From positions 2,976,001 through 3,040,000 of the forward strand of contig CM114272.1 of the NCBI GenBank assembly GCA_050084515.1: 64,000 bases of DNA, in the 5' to 3' direction. The position numbers and the translations under genes were made by a program. How positions within the stretch are numbered: the stretch's first letter is position 1; each line of letters opens with the position of its first letter. Below, piece by piece: positions 10,963-22,235 of this stretch. The stretch comes from Blasia pusilla (Eukaryota > Marchantiophyta > Marchantiopsida > Blasiales). A model generated the notes under the pieces. The model was not told the origin of the DNA and searched no databases. It worked only from the letters and a program-made list of their open reading frames with translations.

Positions 10963-11679
10963 ACTCACGGATCTGAATTTTCGGTCTTCTCTGCAACTTA
11001 CTCGCTCACTTAAGCGACGTTTAAGTGATTGTAACCATCATATTGTAATGTCACGTTGACCATGGAATTGAGTGATTGATCGTTACTTCAGAGAAGGATT
11101 TGTTCAAGCGGAATCTACCCATGGCCATGTCTGAGAAAGGTGGCGGGTTTATATGTCATCCAGGAGATTTCAAAGCCGACGACCTAGTACGCGGCGGCAT
11201 CGTCGAAGCCACTACATTCTAGAATCCTTGAATCAAACAATTTAGATTAGAACAAAAATTTTCCGTACTTGTATTCGAATCTTGTCACGAGAGCCACAAA
11301 ATCTGCATATACATCAACATCAAGATAGCTCGACCACTGTAGAAAGATTTATGCGCATATTTCAGAATCTTCTCGGCTTCGATTTACTGTTCTCCCATGA
11401 AGAACGTTATTTTTTCTTCACAATCTTTCTCATAACATGGATAGAAAAGAAATCTCGAATAGAACAATTTTAACTATATCCCTCCCTAGCTCTATTGCAA
11501 TCACCAAAATTTTTACAAATTTTCAATTTTAAAAAAGGAATTAACACAATTCTCTAAATGAGTTATTAAGATGTGTAAGCATTTGTTAAAAGTCACCCTA
11601 TTTAACACATGGTACCCTCTATATTTCTAAACACACTAATATTTAATGTAGTTTAATAATTTTCATTCCAATTAATTAG
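10963..11679. other. AT-rich intergenic
   Basis: No gene recognised. AT content rises sharply from about 11460 to 11680, immediately before the presumed start of the LTR at 11680. Confidence 0.5.
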
Positions 11680-12659
11680 TGTCGCGGAGTATATGCTAAA
11701 CCCACGAATCATCGTTGTTTACTTGAAAATGGGCTATGATAAGATCACCAAGAAAGACGCCATTCAGAGTTAGCAGTGCGCCAAGGTCTAGGTTGCATTT
11801 GTACAAGGTCCAAACCCGCCGCCCAAGGAGTAGCCGTGGCAAAGTGGTAGCTAGAACCACAGCAGGTAGAGGAAGATCAGTCAAGGTGAGGTGGACCGCC
11901 GTGAGTACCAAACGTACTCGGAACCGGGCGCAAGTTTGGGTACAGGAGTACATCCTAGTCGCGGAGTGTGAAAGAGCCGAACCGACGCGGCAGTCCCGAA
12001 ACCCGAGAGGAGTCGAGTTCAGCAAAACTGCAAGACGGGGGTCGAGACGGGGGCCATTTTTGGAGTTCTCGGGTGCGTTGGAAAGCTGGGAAGCACGCGC
12101 TTCCATTGCAAGGTCGCGGGAAGTGAGATGAGATCTGTAATGATCAGCGTTCATGCGCAAAGAGCAAGGGGTGCTATGAAATCGGGGATCGTGCGACCTG
12201 TAAGCTCGAGGCGGAGTCTCGGGAGGTGGAGTGTAGCGCTTTGTTGAGAAAGATAGAGCGAGCCAGCTTGGGCAAGATTGCAGGGCAGGTGTTTGAAGTT
12301 AGATCAGATCGCAATTAGCTTAGGGTCTGTTGGATTAGAGCGTCTTGGCCTTGGAATGAGAGAGTGAGGTTTTTCAGTCCAGCATTGTAGTGAGTCACAT
12401 GGAAGCGCCGTCGAAATCAGGTTGGCTGGCTGAGTTCTCAGTAAGGTTCCCTGGATTGCTCCTACTGCGGAGAACTGAACCTTGGTGATTAGAAATCAGA
12501 GAGTGTGAGTGGGTAAAGCCAGAGCCAAACTCCGAGAGGTTTGGTGGCGCGCCGGGAGGTTGAGTTGTTAAGCGTTGCAGCTTGTAGTCTTGCTTGTTTT
12601 GTTGCTTGGTGATTGCAAGTTTGCAGCTTGGGAAAACAGCGAAGAAATTCTTGGCGTCA
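11680..12659 (+). mobile_element. Probable 5' LTR of a gypsy-like element
   Basis: The boundary at 12659 is fixed by the primer binding site two bases later. The start at 11680 (TGTCGCGGAG) is an inference from the TG terminus and the abrupt end of AT-rich sequence. With an end in GCGTCA the LTR would be about 980 bp. No second LTR is visible to confirm it. ORFs inside (11696-12160 minus, 11736-12131 plus) overlap each other and are not supported. Confidence 0.45.
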
Positions 12660-12661
12660 CT

Positions 12662-12673
12662 TGGTATCAGAGC
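12662..12673 (+). promoter_or_regulatory. Primer binding site (initiator tRNA-Met)
   Basis: TGGTATCAGAGC is the standard plant retrotransposon sequence complementary to the 3' end of initiator methionine tRNA. It primes minus-strand DNA synthesis and marks the inner edge of the 5' LTR. Confidence 0.85.
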
Positions 12674-12734
12674 ACCAGATCTGGACCTGAGTAGGTAGAT
12701 GGTGCACACAGGATTCCGTGGATCGAGTTCAGAG

Positions 12735-13972
12735 ATGGAATAGCAGCTAGCGCAGACGTAAGCTCAAAGGGAAGCTCTCAAAATCAGACTCAAAGAACGC
12801 GAGGATGAGCTTGAGCAACTGCGCCAAGCCATGTTCAACAATGTGAGTGAGGCGGCAGCGCCACTTGAAGAACCTGTCGCAACTGCTGAACCAGCAAACC
12901 GTGCAGCTAGGGAGCAGCCCAACACTCCTCCCCATTTAGTAACGGCTGCAGAGCGCTCGGGCGCACAGGTTCAAGGTGAGAGACGCGGGCTGCGATGGCC
13001 AACGCCGGCGGAACGGCCCGTCTACAATGGAGAGCGGGACCTGAGTTTATTCGAGTCTTGGGAATTGGCTATGTCGTTGTATCTACAGTGTTTTGCTGAG
13101 GCAGGGTGGTTCACGTATGCATGTTCTCGCTTAGGAGAAGAGGCTCGTCGTTGGTCCATTAGCACCTGGGAGGAGTTGAAGCAATTGATTAGAGCGCGGC
13201 TAGTGCCCACCAATGAATATCTGCTTAGACGCAAGGCGCTGCAGTCTTTACGTGAGACCGGTAGTATTCGCGATTACATATTTGAATTTGGTCACCTCGC
13301 GACTCTAGCGGGAATGATGAATGTGGAAGAGAGGCGCTATCGGTTCATCGCAGGATTGCAACACTTCTACGCCATGAAGGTGGAAGAATGGGGAGATGAA
13401 TTGCCACTGGAACCCGTGTTTAAGAAGTTGGAGAATGTGGAATTTGCGCAGAGAGAGCACGCTGGTCCGGCGACAACTAGACCAGCAGCACGCGAGTTCA
13501 AACCGGCAAGAAGATGGAGAAGTGGCAAAGTGAGCCGGCAAATTCAAGGCCGCGGACAACCGAGAACCAACGGGAAATTTAGCACTACAGCACGGGGATT
13601 TGGTGCCCTGCCGCCGCGAGCTAGATGTGGAGGTTCATCGGTGGGGTCAGTTCTGAACCGGGCCACCCAAACGCCAGCTCAAAACACGGGCGCGTGGGCC
13701 AGATCTGAGACACCAAGATCTGAAATGCGGGCCAATTTGACAACGGCACCTGGCAGATCTTTGATGACGCCCGCTGTATCTGATGCACGCCGTTGTTTTT
13801 GATGCAGCCAAGGGGGATATTTTGTGAGGGAGTGCCCAAACGCTGCGCTATTCTTTGCTGATGGCAAGCACGCGGGAGAACCGGATCAGCAAGACGCCAT
13901 CGGCGACACTAGAACCATTGAAGGCGTGGCTGAATTGGGATTAGGTATGCCTGAACTTGGTACAACACTGAA
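12735..13972 (+). pseudogene. Gag of a gypsy-like LTR retrotransposon
   Basis: The frame probably began at the ATG at 12735, 61 nt after the primer site. Codons at 12741 (TAG) and 12759 (TAA) sit in a glutamine-rich coiled-coil start where CAG and CAA would be expected. The frame is then open to 13802. The body is a retrotransposon gag domain: YNGERDLSLFESWELAM, LGEEARRWS, SWEELKQ-type capsid helices and a REYIFEF-like helix. A single zinc knuckle follows in degenerate form (RCF, stop, CSQGGYFVRECPN), with Tyr at the usual His position. Gag forms the particle that encloses the RNA. Similarity ends near 13970, before the microsatellite. No protease or pol of this element follows. Confidence 0.7.
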
Positions 13973-14051
13973 TAGATGTTTGCCATGCGCATACATATCA
14001 CTAGCAGTGATACAACCCTTCAACTACAACGCCTTCATATGGTATATTCAA

Positions 14052-14068
14052 ATCTATCTATCTATCTA

Positions 14069-14110
<42 letters not shown>
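14052..14110. repeat. Compound microsatellite (TATC)n-(TC)n
   Basis: About six TATC units (14052-14074) run directly into about 18 TC units ending at 14110. It marks the point where the gag element ends and unrelated sequence begins. Confidence 0.95.
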
Positions 14111-14112
<2 letters not shown>

Positions 14113-14360
14113 GTCAAACCAATCTTTTCATGGGAGGCTTGGGTTACACACACAAGGCAAGGAGGACCATAGCTCTGCCGTCTCATGCCAATAGGTTCAA
14201 AAAAGAGAGAATGAGATCTCAAACTCTCTCCTTGCGGTAAAGCCCCTTCTCTCTCCTAAGCTCTCTCCATGGTAATCTATGCTTGAATGTTACTTCCTTG
14301 GCTCTTGACTTGCTGTAGGAAGTCAAGGGTCACTTCCAAAAGTGGAAATTCAACTATTGT

Positions 14361-14436
14361 CAGGAGTCACGACTTGTTGGAGGCAGGACTTGTGGATAAC
14401 TCCACAAGTTCTACCTCCAACAAGTCCTGACTCCTG
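14361..14436. repeat. 36-bp inverted duplication at a truncation point
   Basis: Arms 14361-14396 and 14401-14436 match at 33 of 36 positions around a 4-nt loop. The right arm is the genuine reverse-transcriptase coding sequence of the minus-strand methyltransferase element (region coding SQDLLEVELVEL). The left arm is its reversed copy. The element's homology stops here, so the foldback was made at the truncation junction. Confidence 0.8.
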
Positions 14437-14654
14437 CTCTGAATCAAGGCTCGCTCCATATCAAAATACTTGTAGGGTTGACGAAAGATCGGCGTATCAC
14501 AAGCCAACTCAATCCGTATCCCAAGACCCTTCAGCGTACCCAAGTCTCTCATACTAAAGGCAAAACAACTAACATGCCCTCTCAAAAACCTATGAACTCG
14601 CCGTCGCTCTCCTCCTATCAACTTGAGATCTATCACAGGCTCCCAAGTCTCCAT
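14397..14654 (-). pseudogene. Reverse transcriptase, N-terminal fragment (methyltransferase gypsy element)
   Basis: The frame reads GERRRVHRFLRGHVSCFAFS, DLGTLKG, IELACDTPIFRQPYKYFDME and LLEVELVELS. This matches the start of Ty3/gypsy reverse transcriptase, where a protease-proximal linker with IRIEL leads into FRRPYRYS and LLEAGLIELS. The catalytic palm with YxDD is missing because the element is truncated at the 14361-14436 foldback. The same region is present in the second copy at 41640-41930. It lies directly downstream of the methyltransferase in the element's order. Confidence 0.75.
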
Positions 14655-14899
14655 CGTGACCTCACTTGGAGAGTACGCAACTTCCGGCTTTGGTTGCTAT
14701 GTAGCAACCCTAGTCACCTCCGCAACAGCCACTCCACTCTAACCTCCTACACCATGCTCCGTATCCAAAAAATGAACATGTGCTACTCTAGCCGCCTTCA
14801 CACTCTCTGCTTGAACAACGTCCCAGAAAGTCCATGGATGCCTATCTCTCCTCCTCTCGCCCCTAGCCAATTCCTGTACAGACCTTATAGGCAATGGTC

Positions 14900-16211
14900 C
14901 AACTCGTGGACATGACGGCATGGATGAAACTCGCATCCGTCTCTGCTCAGCCATACCTAGGCTGACTATCCATGTGAGGTCCATCGCCTGCCCCAATACC
15001 TATCTCCGGGATGCCTCAGTCATCCCTACCACCGCTGTAGTACCGGTAGCAAACCCCATGGCGCGCTCCCGCTCATCTGCTGTAGGCTCCTCCAATGCTC
15101 CGGTCACCTCATCCCAAATCATGCGTGGCCCTCCCTGACGGAAGGCATGGAATGTTGGGAAGCTCACCCATGCAGGTAAGGCTGCCCTCAACTCCCCCAC
15201 CCTATTGGCCAATGGTGATCTATCATCCTGTGTCACCACCTGAGATCGACGCCCTGAGCCCAAAATAGCATCCACTGTGAGATGTGGTGCTCTCTGGACT
15301 CCATCGTATGCTCGACTCAGTACCTTGATGGTATCATGTTCGTCCACCACAATCATGGACGATGGGAACGTGATCTAACTCTCGCCGCATCTAAGTCCGA
15401 ACCACGACCTCACTTGATACATACTCGTCATTACACGTGCACGAATGTCTCCCAAAAACGGCACGTTCTCCAAGATGTACGTTGGAGAACATGTCTGACT
15501 CTCCTGCAAGTGTCGTACTACTCGTAGCATCTCCCAAAACATCCCTGACCTCCGCACCTGCAATCCAAATCCTCGGCCAGCTGATGAATGACCCTCACAT
15601 GGCCATCCAGCAATCACCAAATGAATGGTGCCAACTTTATCCAGATCCTGCGCCCCCACCAAAGAGATGTCGGCGGGTAGTGTATGTTGATATCCCCGTA
15701 CTAAAGATCCCGGCAACAACTCATGATACCTCTGGAACTCAATCTTGCCACGTGACGTAATGATACTCGCAACGACGGTCTCATCTCTCTCCACATAAAG
15801 GTACTGATGCACCCGTATGCCCGTCTGCAATAATGCAGCCAATCCGGTGCTAATCCCTCCGAAGAGATCTAACACCCTAACACCCTCCTCTGAGCATTGC
15901 CACACAATGGGTGTGGTATCAAGAGGGGTCAACGTCTCCACGCCAAGAGCCCGAACGCCACGTGACTCTCGATGCTCCGGCATAAAATCATGACTCCACG
16001 CCTGCCTCACAAGGTCGTCGGCACTCCTCTGTAGCTCTCGGGTCGTATCCCACAATGGTGAAGAGGTCTCGCCAACATGGGAAGAGACACCCGCCATGGC
16101 CTGCCTCTCCGTGAGACTATCCGCTATTGGGACATCCTTCGCATGTGCGTTCTCCTCCAACAACTCTCCTGGCCAGCTAACAGTACCTGTGAAAGCCGGC
16201 AACGTGGTCAT
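14900..16211 (-). pseudogene. C5 cytosine-DNA methyltransferase encoded by a gypsy retrotransposon
   Basis: The longest open part (16211 to 15375, 278 codons) carries SAM-binding motif I, VLDLFGGISTG (residues 113-123), motif II around YVERDE, the catalytic loop GWPCEGHSSAGRG (202-214, nucleophile Cys205) and motif VI, LENVP (248-251). A stop at 15375 separates this from the C-terminal part (15356 to about 14900), which supplies target-recognition sequence and motifs IX-X: ERERAMGFATG and, after one TAG at 15000-15002, LGQAMDL. The order is canonical I-X and the last part resembles ERVFGFPxHYTD / RQRLLGRSW of DNMT3-type enzymes. It is flanked upstream by a retropepsin and downstream by reverse transcriptase on the same strand, so it is part of the element. 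The catalytic residues are intact; only a few breaks separate it from a full reading frame. Confidence 0.85.
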
Positions 16212-16235
16212 AGACTCGCCTCGTGATCGACCACT

Positions 16236-16700
16236 TCATCCCGCAAACTGCACGGGTAACTGACTCATCCGACTGTCACCTGACCGCCATCCTGGCCGAT
16301 AAGCAACGGTCTCCTCCCAAAAGTCAAGGATGAATCCTAGGGGATATAACACTATACTCCCCACCAACACATCATACGACTCAGCTGGTGTCGTAATCGA
16401 ACGTGTGCGCACCATAGCACTATCCGTCTCATGCTCTAGCTGGACTCTAACAACTATTTCCTGTTGAGTCATATACTGCGTGGGTGACACGCCCCCAATC
16501 AAGGTCTGTATCTAGAAGGGACAAGGCTCCATGTCGGCCTTCCGTAACCCCAACGCTAAACACGCCGCTTTCCCTAACATCAAGGATTGCGCTCTCGAAT
16601 CAAGTAGGACGCGCTGCGGGTGGTATACTGTCCCCGTCGGACTAACCAAGCGAAATACTTCAACTAGGTTATCCAGTAACACTACTCCAGGTGTCACCAC
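16236..16700 (-). pseudogene. Retropepsin-like aspartic protease (methyltransferase gypsy element)
   Basis: Two frames separated by a stop near 16512 read VLLDSRAQSLMLGKA and, further on, YDVLVGSIVLYPLGFILDF. These are the active-site loop and the C-terminal hydrophobic strand of gypsy proteases. The active-site triad Asp-Ser-Gly is changed to Asp-Ser-Arg (a G-to-A change on the coding strand), which should abolish activity. The protease precedes the methyltransferase by a few tens of bases. Confidence 0.65.
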
Positions 16701-16703
16701 TGC

Positions 16704-17430
16704 TCACTCTATGGCCGGTCGAGCTGGCATATCTACCAACTTCGCTACCGTCGCATGCCATGACTCGGTGAGGAACGTCCCGAGCACCGGCTCTGAGGGC
16801 AAGTCCACCACCTCCTCAACTACCTCTGAACAAGAAGCAGTCATCTCACACAACGTGGCGGCCAACCGGAACACCTCAGTTGGTCCAACTCCCAACGTCA
16901 CCAACTCTATGGTAGAAAATAGTGGAGTGTGACTCACTCTGGTGGCCACCTCCAACACTATGGTCCACATTGACTCCACTCAATAGGAATTGTCACTCCA
17001 ACTCCTCGTGACGTCGACGTAGGTGCTTGAGCTGTAGGCACTGATGATAGTCCAGGCACCATCGATGGTGTGTGTAGTGCCTCCGACAATGTGAATGACT
17101 GTGGAACCCTAGTCTCCCCTTTAGTGGGTCAATCTCAACTCCACCCCTCGATGGCTTGGTGCCTCTTGCAGCACCCCGAGTCACCACTGTAGCTGCCTCA
17201 ATCAGGGCTGCACTACACATAAATCCCATACTGGCGAGATCCTCACCCGGGTCAGGGTAAGAGGTAGAAGTTGGAGTCATACTACTGCTCGCAGCTCCGT
17301 GCCTTCCCTAAGCTGCATCATCGTCATGGCAGCAATCCTCTGCTCCAACTCATTGATGCGTGAGAGAAGAGTTAAATCGACTACCATGCCTGCATAGAGT
17401 AGTTGCGGACAATAAGGTTTCTCGTGCCTC
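16704..17430 (-). pseudogene. Gag C-terminal region of the methyltransferase gypsy element
   Basis: Minus-strand frames at 16993-17280 (starting MTPTSTSYPDPGEDLASMGF) and 16704-16979 run into the protease. Upstream near 17290-17360 a short coiled-coil reading (LLSRINELEQRIAAM) is visible. No zinc knuckle is preserved. I place it as gag or gag-protease linker because of its position. Homology ends near 17430, where the copia element begins, so gag proper and the 5' LTR are missing. Confidence 0.45.
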
Positions 17431-20217
17431 AGGAACCCAATGGACATTTTTTATGACGAACAATCTTGAGTTGTGGAGGGACTCTATATTAAGGGAGATA
17501 AGCAACTCATTCCAAGATGTGAGTCATGCATTTTTGGGAAGGCTCACCGTTTACCTTTACCAAACACACACAAGCATGCTAAATCAATCTTGGAAGTTTT
17601 CATCTCTGATCTTGGCTTTTCAAATACACCGAGTTTCAGCGGAGCTAGATGGCTTGCTGTTTGGATTGATGAGTTTTCTCGATATGTTGGCTTGGCTTTC
17701 TTACAAAGGAAAGACCAAACCCATGCTGCTTACAAGATGTGGGAGGCAAAAGCGCAACGTCGAACAGGCAAGAAGGTTAAGACCTTCCTCACAGATCGAG
17801 GATCTGAATTCCTCAACAAGGAGTTTGACTCACACTTCAAGGCTGAAGGTGTGCGCCATATGACTACCCCTTCATATACGCATGAGATTGTTGGCATGGC
17901 GGAGTGGATGATGCGCACCATATTTGAAGGAGTTCGCACACTCCTTGAAGATGCAAAGCTTGATCATAGATATTGGGCTTATGTGGCACAACATGTAGTG
18001 TGGACGCGGAACCGGCTACCACATCCACATTTGGAAGGTAAGACTCCCTATATGGTATTTTTTGGAGTGAAACCTAATCTAGCTTTTGCCCGCCCATTTG
18101 GATGCTATGTATGGTACCATATTCCGAAGGAGAAACGAAAAAAGCTCGATGCAAAGGCAAAGAAGGGTTTCTTTGTTGGCTTCTCCAAAACCTCCAAAGC
18201 GTATGAATTTTTTCTCCCTGATAGCCTAAATGTGGTACTAAGTAGGGATGTTATCTTCATGGAGGAAAAGAAATGGGACAATGTCGCAGTTCCACTTGTC
18301 ACGCCTTCTAGCAGCAAGCCAGCAGAGGGAGGAGAGCTAGGTGAAGGCATTGTCATCCCAACAAGAATTCCTGAAAGTGTTGAAGAGCAAGAGTATGGAG
18401 CACATGCAAGCACAGGTTTTGAGAAGGATCTTCATGCAACAACTCAACCAGAAGATAATCTTGCTGCTCCGCGTCCGATTTTGGATCAGGAGGGCGAGCT
18501 TGATATGGTACCTTTGCCACGTCCATCTCAACGCCAAAGAGGTGGAATTGATCCAGACAACATCGTTAGGGGCCCATGCCAACGTCCTACTCCATGGAAG
18601 GAAGGGGATGACTTCATCCATTATGATGAAGATTTTCCATTGGAGACAGCTTTTGTAAACAAGAGCTCTAGTCATCTTGATCATGAGCCCAAGACACTGC
18701 AAGAGGCACTACAGTCGCCTTTGGGTATTCACTGGCGAAAGGCAATAGAGGAGGAGCTTGAGTTGCATAGAGCTCATGGGACTTGGGATTATGCACACTT
18801 GCCAAGTAACAGGAAAGCAATTGCTTCCAAGTGGGTTTTTAAGACTAAACTTGCTGGAGATGGGATAATTGAGCGATTTAAGGCTAGACTTGTTGCCAAA
18901 GGATTCTCACAGATCAAAGGGATTGACTACACCGAAACTTTTGCACCCGTTGCACGGCTTTCCACAATTCGTATATTTTTGGCTATAGCAGTGGTACTTG
19001 ATTGGCATCTAGAGCAACTAGATGTCATCACAGCTTACTTGAATGGTAAGCTTGAGGAGGAGAATATCTACATGACTATTTCAGAAGGGTTGATTGTTCC
19101 TGAGGGGAAGGTACTCCGTCTTTTGCAAACTCTATATGGCTTGAAGCAAGCCGGCCGTGGATGGAATGAGAACTTGAATAGCTCTCTGCAACATCTTGGA
19201 TGGAAGCGCTCAAATTCAGATCCTTGTTTATACACAATGCAAATGGAAAGCTTCCTTTTGTTGCTTGCAGTTTATGTTGACGACTTGATAATCGGCGGCA
19301 AGAACTTCAAGCTAATTGTGAAGAGCAAGGAGGAGTTGCAGAACAAGTACAAGATGAAGGATCTTGGAAAACTTTCATACTTTCTTGGTATCACCTTCAT
19401 CCGTGACGAGAAAGCTGGCACAATTTATTTGAGTCAGGCAAAGTATATCCGAGAGAAATTGAGAGAAATTGGGTTTGAAGAGATATAGCCTGCATCTACA
19501 CCAATGGAGGCACGGCATTCTACGAATCATCTAAACGACTCATTGTTGGATAGTAAAGGTAAAGAGCTTTATCAAAGCGCAATGGGCTCTTTGCTCTACC
19601 TCGCAAACTGTACTAGGTATGATATCTCATTTGCTTGCCAACATTTTTCGCAGTACATGGCATGTCCGCAACTATCACATTGGCAAGGAGTGAAACGGAT
19701 TCTTAGATACCTAGAAGGAACAAAGGATCTTGTCCTGTAGTATGGAGGAAAAAATGCGAGCTTGGAACTTGTAGGGTATAGTGATGCAGATTGGGGTGGA
19801 TGTAGGAATACTTGTTGCTTTGTAGGAGGATACGCATTCCTTTTGGTAGGAGCGGCGGTGTCTTGGTCAAGTAAGAAGCAAAAAATTGTTTCCCTTTCTT
19901 CTATGGCGGAATATGTTGCTGCAAGCGATGCTACCAAGGAAGCTCTTTGGTTACGCAAAGCCTTAGGTGACCATGGCATCCTACAACCAAAAGCTATCCT
20001 CATCTATGAAGATAATCAATCATGCATTGCAATAGCAAAGAATCCAGCACATCACGGTCGCACGAAGCACTTTGATGTCAAGTACCATTTCCTAAGACAA
20101 CGAGTGGAAGCTAAGGAGATTAGAATGGAATATTGTCCTACGGAGGAGATGGCAGCTTGCAGGAACATGCTTGGCCTAGTAGAAGGACGTGCCCCTCTTA
20201 TGGAGGAGGAGTGTTGA
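17431..20217 (+). pseudogene. Ty1/copia pol polyprotein (integrase-RT-RNase H), 5' truncated
   Basis: One frame from 17473 to 20217 is broken only by TAG at 19486 and TAG at 19738. In order: a GAG-pre-integrase zinc region (RCESCIFGKAH); the integrase core with catalytic Asp in VFISDLG, Asp in FLTDRGSEF and Glu in VGMAEWMMRT; the reverse transcriptase (KARLVAKGFSQ, YGLKQAGR, AVYVDDLII with the YVDD active site, YFLGI); and RNase H (GYSDADWGG, LSSMAEYVAAS, YEDNQSCI, RTKHFDVKYHF). This is the canonical copia order. Both stops sit where glutamine is usual and fit CAG-to-TAG change. Gag, protease and 5' LTR are absent; the left end abuts the methyltransferase element at about 17430. With two stops it is nearly intact and so relatively young. 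Confidence 0.92.
20200..20211 (+). promoter_or_regulatory. Polypurine tract
   Basis: ATGGAGGAGGAG immediately precedes the 3' LTR start TGTTGAGAG. It serves as the primer for plus-strand DNA synthesis. The pol frame runs through it and ends in the LTR. Confidence 0.8.
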
Positions 20218-20600
20218 GAGTATTAGTGTAGGTGCCCATTGTGAGGGACACGTGTAGTTTGACACATGTGTACTTACTATTATAAGAAAGAGGAAGTGCC
20301 ATAAGGAAGCATACCCTTTGAATAGGACAACTAGGATATAAAAGGGGTTCCCTTATTCTAATGTAGAAGCTAGTGAGATTCTAAGTCTTCTCTAAAGAGG
20401 TGCTAGTTTGTGGCTTAGCAAGTCATTAGGAGTAGCTACTACATGATACATGGAGGAGAGGAGCTTGTGAAGATGGTAGAAGGAGCTTCTTTTGAGTTTG
20501 GAACTCTTATTTAAGTTTGGAGTGTCTTTTCTATTATAATCAATCTCAGCGGTTAGAAACCAGCGTTTTGATCCATCGACGCACTACTTAGAATTGTGCA
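20212..20600 (+). mobile_element. 3' LTR of the copia element
   Basis: Starts TGTTGAGAGT directly after the polypurine tract. A TATA box (TATAAAA, 20337-20343) lies about 125 bp in. The right end is uncertain: the CA at 20600 is one candidate, giving about 390 bp. No 5' LTR remains to compare with. Confidence 0.6.
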
Positions 20601-22235
20601 GGTCGATCAAATACTTCTGTCGCGAATTTTCGAACAAACTAGCCTATTACTAGGGCAGCAGTCATTACTAGGACCAGCATTGTGAGCTAGAAGTAAGGGA
20701 TGTAAGACTGCCAGCATCACTTGTCGAGATCGTCATCATTAGCTTGCGACAGCTTTACTACGCATGGTTGGTTTTGGTTGTCTCGATACATGCAAGTCAA
20801 CATGATTTGTAGCACATGAATCCAAACCTGGACTTGTATCTGGATCTTGTTCGACTATTCTTTCCATAAAATTGTATTTAGTCCGCATCACTGAGCCCCC
20901 TCTCGTTTGAACAAGATCGTGGTCAATAGGTTGTCGGGATGAAATCGCGGAACATGTAGATGCAGTGATACGAATGCATATGTTCGGAACTTTTGATTCC
21001 TGCGGGAGTTTTGAGGACGTTGATGAGCACCCTAGACCTGGGAACTTAAATCGAGGATTTTGCACGACTCACGATGTATTATCCATGACGTCTACATATG
21101 ATTCGATCTAGCACTCTATTCGGCGACCACTAGTGTCGTCCCGACGCGAGAATGTGATCTAAGCTTCCTTCGATAGAGTAAAGATTGTGCTGCATCATGC
21201 TTATTTCAAAACGTACCCGACAACAGTTCGTGAGGGAGGACCCACATAACAATCCCTAAGACTTACCAGCTGCAGTGTGGACGCCGCTGTCTGCAGATCA
21301 AGCCCTCATCCTCTTCCATAGGGCCAGTTGTTGATCCAGCGATGAACATCAGCCTGGTCCATCGACTTGCTTGGAAATCGTGGGATTACTATGGTGAGTA
21401 AAACCATGTCCGTAACTGGTTGCTAGCGAAGGTAATCCGGTGAAAGACCGAATGAAGTTCAAATTCAATTTGAACAGACTCCCAATGACTGAATCGATCG
21501 TTTGGCTCGTTGACTGGTCTTCTTAAACGCGGATTGCTACATAACGCTTACTAATTGGAAGTGACTTTCAACTCGTGGATTTTGTGACTTCAATAGTTTT
21601 TAATCCAAATTGGTGTATCTTAGGATTTAGTTTCGTAGGCGCTACTACGAAATGTGATTTCAACTACTTTTCATTTCAGCTAACTCGGTCCTGATTTGTA
21701 GTTCTACTCGCGTCACTAACGAGTTCGTAAGACCACTCTAAAATTCAGAGAAAGGGATGTTACCCCGGTAGATGGACATCACAAGCTATTGTACATTCTT
21801 GGGCACCAGATCGTCAAGAGAAATCTACAAAAGATTGTTGCTGCGACAGTGAGATCGATAAATGCCATGTTTAACAATGTCATCGATATCATGATGATGT
21901 GACGTAGAATAAAGGCAACCCTCAGGCATCGCTTAAATCTTTTCAAAAGATGATACAAATTGTGCATTACAAGCGTAACTTGGTAATGGCACTTCGAGAC
22001 TGTTTCGGTACCATTTGTCTGAATAATGTTCTTGCATGTTTCTAAACCTTGGTCGGAGCAGTAAGGCAAGATATCGTCCAGACCCTTTAATGGTGGATAT
22101 CCTTCACAATCGGAAATTATGCATGGACGAACCACTACGGTATTCGAATGAGGTAGTGGACCTTAAGTTTTCCTGCGATTGATCAAAAGGGTGGCACACG
22201 TCGATCCGATTCTAAGATTGGACCGTCATTTCTTT
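20601..22235. other. Intergenic, no recognised gene
   Basis: Short ORFs on both strands (for example 20739-21065 and 21779-22135, minus) match nothing I know. The region lies 3' of the minus-strand LRR gene and could hold its lost 3' end, but no transmembrane or kinase sequence is visible. Confidence 0.45.

Noticed and set aside
11696-12160. Overlapping ORFs of 154 (minus) and 131 (plus) codons
   Set aside because: They lie in the presumed LTR, contradict each other and match no family; GC-rich composition explains the open frames.
21779-22135. 118-codon minus-strand ORF downstream of the LRR gene as its kinase part
   Set aside because: No kinase motifs; the hydrophobic stretch is too irregular for a receptor transmembrane segment.
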